DNA of 64,000 nucleotides from the NCBI GenBank assembly GCA_023055355.1, contig JALJCS010000004.1, positions 14,724,001 to 14,788,000 on the forward strand, given 5' to 3'. Position numbers and translations under genes: made by a program. This document shows, piece by piece, positions 24,197-35,162 of the stretch. This DNA comes from Agelaius tricolor (Eukaryota > Chordata > Aves > Passeriformes > Icteridae). The notes under the pieces are model-generated. The model ran no database searches. It was not told the origin of the DNA and saw only the letters and a list, made by a program, of their open reading frames with translations. Within the stretch, counting starts at the first letter, position 1; every line of letters starts with the position of its first letter.

Positions 24197-24579
24197 TGTG
24201 ACAGTGTTCACAGGGGTTTGAGGATGAGGGAAGAGACGAGGATCTGACTCTGTGTATCAGAAGCCTTGATTTATTATTTTATGATATATATTATATTAAA
24301 ACTATACTAAAAGAATAGAAGAAAGGATTTCATCAGAAGGCTAGCTAAGAATAGCAAAAAAAAGAATGAATAACAAAGGGGCTTGTGGCTCAGACAGAGT
24401 CTCAGCCAGCTGACTGTGATTGGCTATTAATTAGAAACAACCACATGAGAACAATCACAGATCTACCTGTTGCATTCCACAGCAGCAAATAATCATTGTT
24501 TACATTTTGTTCTTGAGGCCTCTCAGCTTCTCAGGAGGAAAAATCCTAAGGGAAGGATTTTTCAGAAAATATCATGGCT
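24197..24579 (-). mobile_element. Solo LTR (endogenous retrovirus), nested in CR1
   Basis: On the minus strand this starts TGATATTTTCTG (24574 downwards), has a CCAAT box (complement of ATTGG at 24419-24423), an AATAAA polyadenylation signal at 24275-24270, and ends CACTGTCACA at 24197. These are TG...CA termini of a roughly 378-bp LTR. There is no internal retroviral sequence, so it is a solo LTR. I associate this sequence with songbird ERVs, from memory. Flanks carry a 13-of-14 direct repeat of CR1 sequence (24188-24201 and 24580-24593), longer than ERV target duplications normally are. Five extra bases (24575-24579) lie between the CA/TG terminus and that repeat. Confidence 0.8.
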
Positions 24580-24748
24580 ATAGCCTTCTATGATGAGATT
24601 ACTGCAGTGGTGGATGAGGGAAGAGCAACAGATGCCATCTACCTGAACGTAAGCAAAGCATTTCACAATATCCTGCATAACATCCCTGTCTCTAAACTGA
24701 AGACACATGGATTTTCAGATGGAACAGTTGCTGGATAAGTTGTTGGAT

Positions 24749-24780
24749 AATTTCTTATCCAAGTTGTTGGATAAGAAATT
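24749..24780. repeat. Perfect 14-bp hairpin inside a CR1 copy
   Basis: AATTTCTTATCCAA (24749-24762) is the exact reverse complement of 24767-24780, with loop GTTG. The surrounding sequence also repeats TTGGATAA three times. CR1 elements do not normally carry a hairpin here, so it arose after insertion. Confidence 0.95.
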
Positions 24781-25757
24781 GGCTAGATGGTCTCACGCCA
24801 AAAGATGCAGTCAACAGCTCAAGTGGAGACCACTGGCAACTGCTGTTCCTCAGGGCCCAGTATTGGGACCATCACTGTTTAAAATCTCTGTCAGTGACAC
24901 AGACAGTGGGATCAAGGGCACCCTCAGCAAGTTTGCCATTGACACCAAGCTGTGTGGTGCTGTCAACACACTGGAGGGAAAGGTTACCATTCAGAGGCAG
25001 CTGGACAGGCTGGAGAGGTGGGCCTGTGTAAATCTCCTGAAGTTCAAAAAGGCCAAATATAAAATCCAACACCTGGATTGGGGAAATCCCAAGTACAAAC
25101 TGGGTGGAGAATGGATCATGAAGAAAAGGACTTAGGGGTGCTTGTGGTGAGAGGCTGGAGGCTGGAGGTACAATCATGTACCAGGCTTCATCAAAGGGAG
25201 CATTACCAGGAGTTGGGGGAGGTGATCCTTGCCATCTTCTCAGCTCTTGTGAGACCCCATCTGGAGTGCTGCTTCCAGCTCTAGGGTCATCAACACAGAA
25301 AAGACCTGCTGGAATGAGTTCAGAATGAGAGAGACATGAAGCTGATGGCTGTAGCACCTCTGCTATGAAGACAGGCTAAGAGAGTTGGAGCTGTTTAGCC
25401 TGGAGAAGACAAGGCTCTGGGGAGACCTTGCAAAAGCTTTTCAGTACCAAAGGGGGCTACAAGAGAGATGGAGAGGGACTTTTCACAAGGGCAAGCAGAG
25501 ATAGGACGAGGAAAAATGACCTTAAGCTGAAGAAGGGTAGATTTCGATTAGGTATGAGGAAGAAAGTCTTTACTGTGATGGTGGTGACACACAAGCACAG
25601 GTTTCCTGGAGAAGTTGTGGATGCTCCATCCCTGGAATTGTTAGACAAAGCTCTGAACAGCCTGATCTAGTGGAAGGTGTCCCTACCATGGCAGGTGCAT
25701 TGGAACTAGATGATCTTTAAGGTTCATTTCATCCCAAGTAATTTTAAAATTCTATTA

Positions 25758-27167
25758 CTTTATTATCTACTAGGTTAAAATTGTAGACATATCCTAAAAG
25801 TCAGTAAAAGTAATAATTTCAAAAGGCAAGTAGGTCTGTTGAAGTCCTAAGGAAACCAATGTACAATTATTTGAGAATGAGATCTTAAAAGAGAAAGATG
25901 CATCTTGGAACTGTTACAAGTAAAAGTTGAAGAGAAGATCACCCAATCAACTGAGAGATGGAGAAAGGAAATGTGTCTTTAAATTTGCTTTTTAAAGAGA
26001 GCAAATACTCAAAGAGAACCTCCAGTCACTAACATTTGCACAACACCAGCCAGAAAAGTCTGGCAGTTTTTCTTATTTTCAGGTAAGTTTACAATGAGAT
26101 AGGTGAGTTGCAAATGTCAAATAGTATAGTACAACAAAACTCTCCTGACAGGCAGAAGAGCCCAGTAGTGGCTCAGCAGTAGCCCTTCAGTGCTCTCCCC
26201 CAATAAATGCTAGCAAGATTCAGCCCTCCACTATACACAGAACAAATGATCTAGCTATGAAGCATATCAGATATAGTACATCCTCAATAGAAGTAGATGT
26301 TATGTTCCACTCTGGATGATCTGTGTAAGACTGCCTGACCCAATTTCAAGTCCACACATGCTTAGGAAGATATGCAAAAGAAAAGAGACATTCTGCAATA
26401 TGTTCCAAATCAATGTTATTCAAATGGATATCCCACTGCTCAGGCCAGGCAGTCCAGATAAAATTTAGGATATGCAGGCCAGAGCATTCCTTTCTATGCT
26501 TTTGTCTGCTGATAACAGCATGCATAGATCGGGGTAGCCTGAACATATCTCTGTTGTTCTTAACAGACCTTCAGCTGGAACCAGTGTAGCCTTTTCTGAA
26601 TAAATGATGGTATGAAGAATAATATGCTTGGCCTTATCATCACCCAGATTCTGCTTGTAGGCAGGAAAAATATTGCTCTGCTGCAAAGCTATTGCAGCGA
26701 GGCTGCAGGAAACTGTCATGCATCTAATGTGTGCTCTAACACATAGCTCAGAGAGGACTGTTTGGGTTCTGTTGGCCAGACTGAAAACTATTTTTCCACC
26801 TGCAAGGCATACTTCTGCTATGGGATGAGACCAGTATACAATCAGAATGCAACAGCAGTTCCAGCATGCAGTCTCACTCTGTTATTCAGACCCATTCTCT
26901 AAATTTCTATCATCCCATGGATAGGGTTCAGTAGAGGGCACCCTCACTCTATATAGCATAAAGAGCTGGGCAAAGAACAGGAAGTGAAAGAATCCTGTTC
27001 CACAACTGCTGACATAAAAATTAATGTTTCTTAGCCAGTCACTATAGAAATAGACATTATCTACTGCAGCTTCAGCAAATTTGCTAACACCAAAGCCGAG
27101 TGTTGCATTTGACATGCCTGAGGGAATGTATGGTAAACAGAGGGAGGATCTGTACCATTCCAGAGGT
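25758..27167. other. Unannotated stretch, no gene recognised
   Basis: Open frames reach 112 codons on the minus strand (26882-27220), but the last part overlaps the next CR1 and no domain is visible. No LTR or CR1 blocks are seen between 25758 and about 27167. Confidence 0.5.
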
Positions 27168-28438
27168 GGGCCAATGAGAACCTCATAATGTTCAACAAGG
27201 CCAGGTGCACGGTGCTGCACTTAGCCTATGCCAACCCCTGGTATCAGCACAGGCTGGGGATGAGCAGAGGGGGAGCATCCCTGGGGAGAAGGACTTGGGG
27301 GTGCTGGTGGCTGAGAGGCTGGACATGACCCAGCCATGGGCACTCCCAGCCCAGAGATCCAAACGTGTCCTGGGCTGCATCCAGAGCAGCGTGGGAAGCT
27401 TCTGCTGCTCTGCTCTAGTGAGACACCAGCAGGAGCACAGTATCCAGCTGCCAGGTCCTCAGTACTAGAAAGTCATGGAGCTGCTGGAGCAGGTCCAGAA
27501 GAGGGCCACACAAATGATCAGCAAGGAGAAGCACCTCTCATACAAAGAAAGACTGAGAGAGTTGGAGTTTTTCAGATTGGAGAAGGGAACGGTACAGGGA
27601 GACATTATTGTAGTCTTGTGGTACCCAAGGTGCATAAGATGGAGCAGACGTTTTTGTAAGGCCTGCAGAGGTAGGAAAAAGAGGTGATTGTTTTAATCCA
27701 AAGAGCAGATAGATTCCAACTAAATATAAGGATGGAATTCTTACAGTAAGAGTGACTGGAAAGCTGCCCAGGAGAAAAGGACCTGGGGGTGGTGATCAGC
27801 AGTGGCTGAATGTGAGCCAGCTGTGCCTAGGTGGCCAAGAAGGCCAATGGCACTCAGGACAAAGGCAGTGATCATCTCTCTGTGCTTGGCACTGTTAAGG
27901 CCATTCCTCAAGTTCTGTGTCTAGTTCTGCAAGTGAGTTCCCTCTCCCTACAAGATGGACATTGAGGGGCTGGAGCACGTCCAGAGATGGGCAACAAGGC
28001 TGGAGAAAGGTTTAGCAGCAAGGTGGGGTTCAACCTCTTCTGACAGACAATTGTGACAGAATGAGAGGACACAGCCTCAAGCTGCACCAGGGGAGGTTCA
28101 GGCTGGACATCAAGAAGAATTTCTTTATGGAAAGGCGTGGCAAGCATTGGAATGGACTTCCCAGGAAGGTGGTGAAGTTAGCATCCCTGGAGGTGTTCAA
28201 GAAACAGCTGGACGTAGCACTTAGTGCTCTGTTCTAGTTGACAAGGTGGTTACCCAGAGAGGTCATAGATGCTCCATTATAATGTTGAAGGTCAGGCTGG
28301 TCTGGGCTCTGAGAATCCTGATCTAGTTAAAGATGTTCCTGATCAATGTAGGGGGCTTGGACTAAATGACCTTTAGACTTTGGTCATTTGAAATGACCTT
28401 TCAACTCAAATCATTCTATGATTCTATGATCATAAATA
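27168..28438 (+). mobile_element. Mosaic of two CR1 LINE copies
   Basis: Outer copy: 27168-27761 (ORF2 C-terminus, with ERDLGV-like sequence, MELLEQVQKRATQMIS and ERLRELEFFRLEKG) and 28249-28438 (3' UTR end, finishing ATTCTATGATTCTATGAT). Between them lies a second CR1 segment, 27762-28248, in the same orientation. It contains 'aggacctgggggtggtgat', 'gctgcaccaggggaggttca' and 'ctggaggtgttcaagaaaca'. The inner piece stops before its own 3' terminus and lacks the tail, so it is not an ordinary end-to-end insertion. The two copies belong to clearly different subfamilies. Confidence 0.85.
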
Positions 28439-31025
28439 ATAATAACTTTGCAAAATGAAAATACTAAATTCCTTGCTAAAACAGCTATGTTGTTGGTGCT
28501 GTTTACAGATGAAGGAACAAGGGTCATATTAACTGAGTAGTATAAAAGGATGCCTGCAGCAAGGATGCTATATAAGGGAGTTTAGAAATCTACATTTCCA
28601 TTACACTAGTTGTCACCTTGCAGTCAATATGTGACTGAAGTCAGATACTGCTTCATGATCAGAATTAAATAATCACACCTTTAAGTACCTTCTCTTTTAG
28701 GTGCTCTGTGGTTCATTATCTTTGCTCTTACTTTGAGGATAAATAACTCTATGTATCACCTTCATTTTTTGTGTCACGATGTAAATGGCAGGGCACTTCA
28801 GAAAGGGGTGGACCTATATCCTGTATATGATTAGGTAACATTTTCTCTCATGTCCATCTTGAAACTGTGAGGCATTTAAGTTTTCATTCAAGTTTCAACA
28901 GCATGATGAGAAAGTATCTTTAACCAGATGCCCATGCCACTGTCTCCAGAAGGCTGTTCAAGGCCAGCCACATCCATATATTTAGGGAATGAGGCAACTC
29001 ACAACATGTATTATACATTCTAAGGCCAGCCATGTCTTTATGGCAACCCAGATTTCCTCAGATCCCTTTGAATTATTAATGATCACAAATCACTGAGGTG
29101 AAAGTCCTCAGCTGAGTTTGCACAGAGGCTATCCCTTTCCTTCACTAACTCATTAAATGTGACAAACAACATGATTTCCAGAATCTGCTGATTTCCAGAA
29201 TGCAAGGCAACTGGCCTCTTTTCACTAGCTGAAACATTAACCAGGTTCTAATTTGTAAGAAGACTACTCCTAATATTGATTTCATGAGGCTCTTTTTCCA
29301 GCTGTCTAACCAGCAGCTGTGTAACTCTGGAAGCCATGACCTTAGCAGCATGCAGGTCAGTTATAAGGAACACAAAGTTATAAGTTTATAAAAACACAAA
29401 GCCATTCCTGCCATGTGTGAGGTTACCCAATTAAAACTCATAAGGAGCACTGTTTCTTCCCATTCTTCTCAAAGTGCACAACTGCCAGCATGTCTGAGGC
29501 ACACACACGAGGTCTTTCAACAATGTGCTAGAATTATTCTCATTTTGGTCTCATAACAGCTACACTTGCGTGGACATTCGTGCCAGCTGCAGGATTCAGG
29601 TCAGCACTTTCTACCTGAAGTATAAATTGCTTCTCCAGGCTTGATTTGATTTGTGACTATTTCACACTAAAGCATAGCATCAACTAATTTTTCTTTTTAA
29701 ACATGCCTGGTTTGGGTCAAAGCATCCTCCTTTTGCTGTCTCACCAAGGCAAATATAGAAGTGATGGAAATTGAATACTACTTTTTTAATAAATACTGAA
29801 GAAAAAACATCAACTGAATTATATACAACACTTTTGGATCAAGGGAACAGGACCCTAATTTAAGGATCATAGATTGCTCATTTTGCATATGTATGCAAGT
29901 ATGCCACTAAGCTTCACCCATCATCCTCCTACATTTAAAGAACATTAAGCCTGCAAAGTAAAGCACTTAGAGACAAAGTAACAAAAGAATAAAATATGCC
30001 TGTTAGCTTTAATTCAGCCCACTCACATGTGTGAAGTACTCTTAATCCTAGTGAAGTGGCTATACTTTCAAGACAGATAGCAAAAACTTTAGACAATTTC
30101 AAAAGGAAACCAGAAGACTTTTCAGTCTCTATAACATTATGGGAAAAGCAGATTTCATTCTTCATTTTCTACTTTTGATAGAACTATTTTCCCTTAATCC
30201 TTAAATAGATACTCAAATATTTTCACAGGTTCTGGAAAGGCTGTGATTCATATTGAGCAATGCAAAGAATATAATGGTGTAACATCAGGTTGAAAAGTTT
30301 CAGGCAGCTACTGAATGCTGAGAAATTAGTCTTCCTATAAATGCTGAGTGACACCAGCATCAATAAAGCAGTCATGGAAAGAAGTATGAGCCTTGTGGAA
30401 AAGTTTGACAGTTCCAATAAATGATGATAAGATGTTGTTTTCAAAGGTAAGTACTCCCATTGCTTTCTTCTTTGAGACATTTTGTTGGAATGCTGCTTTT
30501 GAGAAGTAGAGAAAATAAAGCATTAATATTCTTCAAAGGGAGAGTAAAAATTAATTCAGCTATTAAGCAATATGTACCTCCCAGGCAGAATTTATGTAAG
30601 TGACATTCTGAGCTTCAAAACATGGGAGGATATGATAATTAATATGTAACTCTTTGAATGTATACAGAGAAATTAAGGACCTTGCATAAAATTCAGAAGA
30701 CAAGATAGAATCTTGTGCTCCTAATTCTCTTTATGGATAGTTAAATGAGTTTTCCCTCATTTCCAACAACTTTTCCTCACTACTTAGACCACAAATTCTG
30801 TACTGGCAGATACTGTGTATCTTAAAAGACCTAACCCAATGAGAAAGAAATCTTGTTTGGGAGATGCAGAGGCAGTATGGTGAACATGGATGAAAACTGT
30901 GAATAAAAATAGTGCCATCAGTGGGATGTTCTATGTCACCTACACTTGAACTTCTAGATTCTGCTTAGGAACCATTTCATCGCTGTGTAGCAGAAAACAT
31001 ACATAACTGAGGCATCCAAATAATA
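28439..31025. other. AT-rich stretch, no gene or repeat recognised
   Basis: No frame exceeds 85 codons. A short direct repeat (TGATTTCCAGAAT twice, about 29172-29202) is present. Nothing else is supportable. Confidence 0.5.
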
Positions 31026-31390
31026 GATTCATAGAATGGTTTGAGTTGTAAGGGACCCTGAAGGTCATCTGGTTCCAATCGTTCTACCACGGGCTGGCAA
31101 ACTTTGCACTAGAGCGGGTGGCACAAAGGCCTTTGAACTGGCTGTAAACATTTCCAGGGATGGGGCATATACAGCTTCTTTGGGCAACCTGTGCCAGTGC
31201 ATCATCACCCTCATAGTAAAGAATTTCCTCCTAATAGCTAATTTAAATCTACCTTCCCTCAGCCTAAGGCTGTTCTCCCTTGATCTATCGGGACATGACC
31301 TTGTAAAGAGTTGCTCTCTATCTCTCATGTTTCCCTCTTTGCATACTGAAAGGCTTCTATGAAGTCTCCCTTGACCTTCTCTAGGCAGAT

Positions 31391-31790
31391 TGTGGGAAAT
31401 AAGAAAAGCCTTACACAACAAGGACCTTTTTCACCTTTAAATCCTGTTAAATCCTGTTCACTTGTGTTCACTTTTGTTAACAAAAAAGGACTCTGGGAAG
31501 TGTTCAGCTGCAGGTTGGATGGCCGGAGACAGGCTGATAGTCGCCTCCTGCATGAGGCAGTGCTTGGCTGGGGAGATGCATGGACGCCTCATGATCAGAG
31601 AGCTGATTGGGTAAAGGGACATGTGAACAGTGACACCTCAGAGGCAGGCAGCCAATGAGTGCTTGTTTGGTTAAGTTTTGGTGAAGTTTCGAGTATAAAA
31701 AGGCTCAGCTCATGACAATAATCTCCTTCAGATTATTGTCTCCTTCAGGACACCAAGGAGGTCCATGTGTCTTTGTTCCCCATTGCTACA
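31391..31790 (+). mobile_element. Solo LTR (endogenous retrovirus), nested in CR1
   Basis: About 400 bp with TGTGGGAAATAAG at the 5' end and CCATTGCTACA at the 3' end (TG...CA). A TATA box (TATAAAA) lies at 31694-31700 and a CCAAT motif (GCCAATGAG) at about 31651. A perfect 10-bp stem-loop (31714-31740) lies where transcription would start. Both flanks are CR1. A CAGA/CAGA match lies near both ends, but the exact target duplication is uncertain by a base. There is no internal retroviral coding sequence, so it is a solo LTR left by recombination. The retrovirus class is not determined. Confidence 0.8.
31714..31740 (+). repeat. Stem-loop downstream of the LTR TATA box
   Basis: GACAATAATC (31714-31723) pairs perfectly with GATTATTGTC (31731-31740) across a 7-nt loop. 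The TATA box begins 20 bp upstream, so the stem straddles the expected cap site. Whether the RNA contains the full hairpin depends on the true start site. Confidence 0.75.
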
Positions 31791-32158
31791 CCAGACCAGC
31801 TGCAACTCTGTCAGTCTTCTCTCATTGGAGATGTCCTCCATCCTCCTGATCTTCTTTGTGGCTTCTGGACTGACTCCAACAGGTCCACATCTTTCTTATG
31901 TTGACTGCATCCACATGTTGGATGCAGGGTTCCAGGTGGGCTCTCACCAGAGCAGAGCAGAAGGGCAGAATCCCCTCCCTGGGCCTGCTGCCTACGCTGC
32001 TCTGGATGCAGCCCAGGATACAACTGGCCTTGCAGACTGCAAGTGCACATTTGCTGGCTAGACCACACAGCTTGGTGTGGGAGGAAAACTTGCTAAGGGT
32101 GCCCTTGATCCCACTGTCCATGTTGTTGACAAAGATGTGAAACAGCAGCAGTCCCAGT

Positions 32159-34867
32159 ATGAACTTGCATTATTTGGAGCAAGCAAACACACAAAAAGCC
32201 TGCATTGTTTTTTATTTGTGTTTCAAAAGGCCATCACACTAAGAAAGAGATTATAGAAAACAGCTCAATTTTAGAAGTGAAAAGAGGAAGTGAACGAGAA
32301 AAAGAAATTATACCTATCCTTTCTTTTTCTTACTTTGTGGTAACATCAGAGAGTTATGATTGGGAGCTATGGAGACTGTGGAAATGAAAAAATTCTAGTA
32401 TTCTGCACAGCTCACAAGAAAGGACATTGCATTGCCACAGTCTTCTGAAGTCTTTCCTTTTCTTCAATGTGCGTTCAAGTCCCCTCACACAGGAAACAGC
32501 CTCTGAGCATGAAACATCAGTTATCACTTCAATGTCAGCCTTCTCCACAGCAGCACAACACCTTCTTTACATTTCTGCAAGGATTTGCCAGTGTGTCAGA
32601 CACAGCTGCATGAGGGTGTCAGGGGCATCACTGTCTCCCTGTAGGTGATGGGGAGGACAGTTCTGAGGCTACACAAGCTTGACTCCTACTAATCCCTGAG
32701 AGCTGCTTCCTCCCATTTTAGCCTCAGTGCACACAGAAGACACCCCAGCAAAGCTGCCAAATGGTATGACTGGGAAATAATACAGTGTTTGTGAGGGAGC
32801 AGTGTGCACTCAGATGGATTTGGTCGGTGCCCAGGTATGATGTATAAGAGCAGGGCTTGTCCTTGCAGGGTGCTAACTGCCCCACTCATCCAAGCACTTG
32901 CTGCCAGTGGCATAAATGTCAGCCAGCCTCATTATCTGTGTCTTTATACAAAACGTGTGGCACCAAAAAATGAGAAGCCGTATCTCTCTCACTCCCTTTT
33001 CTTTTAACCAATTTCTGCTTTTGTCTAGCTAAGCAAACCAATTTAGGACGACAGGTTTTCTGGTGTAATAGGCTGCTGCTATAACAAATCTTGTCTTTCA
33101 GAAAAGGTAATAACTGCTAGTACAGCTGCTGCTACCAGTAATGAAAAGAGAAGCCTGCATGGCAACTTTGACATTATAGCATGCACCCTTCTTGATTTCC
33201 CCTATGTTCTTCAACAGCAGAATAACAGGGGAAAATAGATGTCTTTACTGACACATGGAAGTCATCCCTTTCCAGAATTGTGCTTCACAGATAGAGAAGA
33301 GATTGTTGTGTTTGCAGGAATATTAAAAGATGCTCTCGCAGGCATCTTTGCATTCCCAGGATAGAGTAAAAAATGTCTCAGCTTGCAGTTCATTTTCTAA
33401 CAAGCAGCTGCCCCCACTGAACTTTGAACTTATTCTAATATGTTGTGGTATAAAGGACATTCCTTAGCAAAGCAAGGTTGGGTTTTGGGTTTTTTTTTCC
33501 ATGAAACAATAAGTCTCTGGGTGATTAAAATTGAAGAATTTAGGCTATTTACTTATGGTGTTACACTGTATGCTATTTTTCCAAACAGATCTGAAAAAAA
33601 GTGGCATCCTCTTGCTGCTATTCACTAGGAGACCTGTTTATCACTATTAATTTTTTTTCTGGTGCCTTCTGAAGGGAACTACCACAGTTAGAGGTAGCAT
33701 TCAATCAAAATATAGATCTGAGCCTCTTCAGTTTCTAAATGGTGTAAAATCTAGATGTGAATTATGGACCTGGGCTCACAATTTGAAAAAAAAAATTATC
33801 TGGTGCTTCTGCTATCAGTATTTGACAAAAATTAAAGTCAGCCTGTATGTCATAAAAATGTTCCAATTCAGTGGTGTTTTGAGTCCTCATGTAAACCTTA
33901 TATTAATTTCCACACTATCATAAAAATCAGTTCAGTTTCAAATACCCTCACAGGTCAAGCACATCTGGCCATTGTATGCATGAGAAATTTCACCATTTTT
34001 TGTGTTAAAATGTGGCCAGGTGGGAAGCAGAGACAGAATGGACACACTAATGTTTCAGCTAGTGACAGGTAATTTCATTCTCATTATTCACTAACACAGG
34101 GACCGTATCTTTAAATTAGAAGTCATGAGGAAATTGCTTTTGGTGACCTCTACAAAGAGCAGGTCTGTGCCAGTCTGTACAGGATGCATACATATGCCTT
34201 GTCTGTTGTATGCCACCCCTGACACCATAACCCTGAATATTGAAAAGCAGTGCAGCATGCCACAGGATTCTGTTCAAAGCTGATGCTGTACTTTAGGGTT
34301 TTGCAAATTTGCCTTGTGCAGGACTTCTTTTTGCTATTGTCTTGCACCAGGCAGTATCAGTTCTGCTAGGAAGGAGATTTGCTGGTATTTCTGCAAATAA
34401 ACTGGATGCATTTCTCTCATGCATTTCTATAATTTCCCTAGATTTTGCCTAATTTGGAAGGGAGGTTTGCATACTGTAATCATAAAGCCTGAGAGCCCTT
34501 ACCTTCTAAAGTATGACACATATTCTTCATATTACTCTGAGATCACCACACCAAAATTACATGCAAACTAAATATGCATCTCTGGGAGATGACAAAGAAA
34601 ATACACATTAAGATGCAAGTTCTCTGCCAACAGAAGCACTCACTAGTCTGTAGTTTATAGAAATCAAAGCAATCTTGGTCAGCCTGCAGATGTTTTAGAC
34701 TGAACCATACGGAGAAGACACTGCTTCTCAGCCAAACCTATCTGGCATTCCCTCCTCCTATCATGGCAGATAGTTCTTTCAGCTTTTCTTTCACCAAAAT
34801 GAAGAGATCAAATTATTTTGCTCATGCTGGTAAATCAAAATACTTGTGCTTACACTTAGCTCCAGGT
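32159..34867. other. AT-rich stretch, no gene or repeat recognised
   Basis: Frames up to 74 codons only, none with a known domain. No CR1 or LTR blocks are visible. Confidence 0.5.
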
Positions 34868-35162
34868 TAGCTGTGGCCAGCAGGATTAATCCAAGCAACA
34901 ACCTCAATCTGGACATTCAAATACAAACTGGTGCACAGGAGATTCCTCCTGACCTTCATGAAACACATTTTACTGTGAGGGGGACTGAGCACTGGCACAG
35001 GTTGCCCAGGGAGGTTGTAGAGTCTCAATCCTTTAAGGTGCAAAAAAGCTGTCTGGACATGTTCCTGGGCAATCAGCTCTAGGTGGTCTTGCTTGAAACA
35101 GGGGATTGGATCCTATGACCTTCAGATGTCCCTTCCAACCTCAGCCATGCTGTGATTCTGAC
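34868..35162 (+). mobile_element. CR1 LINE, 3'-end fragment
   Basis: Plus-strand CR1 3' UTR of about 300 bp. Blocks present are 'actgagcactggcacaggt', 'tgcccagggaggttgtagag', 'gtctggacatgttcctggg', 'aggtggtcttgcttgaaaca' and 'cccttccaacctcagccat'. It ends in CTGTGATTCTGA. The 5' boundary is approximate. Confidence 0.88.

Larger units (their letters stand above)
24106..25757 (+). mobile_element. CR1 LINE ORF2 to 3' end, split by an LTR
   Basis: A plus-strand CR1 fragment interrupted at 24197-24579 by a retroviral LTR. Before the LTR: DSQHGFTEGKLCLTN (from about 24139). After it: AFYDEI, VVDEGRATDAIYL (24608 on) and SKAFHN. The RT active-site region reads FAIDTKLCG (about 24930), so one catalytic Asp is lost. 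The C-terminal segments EEKDLGVLV (about 25113) and ALVRPHLECC (about 25243) follow. The 3' UTR ends with 'ctagatgatctttaagg' at about 25730. The A/T tail is degenerate. Several frameshifts are present, and a perfect 14-bp hairpin sits inside at 24749-24780. Confidence 0.9.
31026..32158 (-). mobile_element. CR1 LINE 3' fragment, split by an LTR
   Basis: Minus-strand CR1. Plus-strand blocks, in reverse order, are the tail 'ttcatagaatggtttgag' (31028), the 3' UTR 'gggatggggcatatacagc', 'gcaacctgtgccagtgcatc' and 'aagaatttcctcctaata' (to about 31390). After a 400-bp LTR the copy resumes with 'cagctgcaactctgtcag', which belongs to ORF2. In the minus-strand translation of 31811-32121 the RT active-site region reads FSSHTKLCG, so the catalytic FADD motif is destroyed. 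The copy ends near 32158. The order of the halves is continuous, so the LTR inserted into an existing CR1. Confidence 0.9.

Noticed and set aside
24197..24579. Reading the element as a plus-strand unit, or as a DNA transposon
   Set aside because: On the minus strand it has ordered TG start, CCAAT, AATAAA and CA end, as an LTR should. No terminal inverted repeats longer than the TG/CA dinucleotides are visible.
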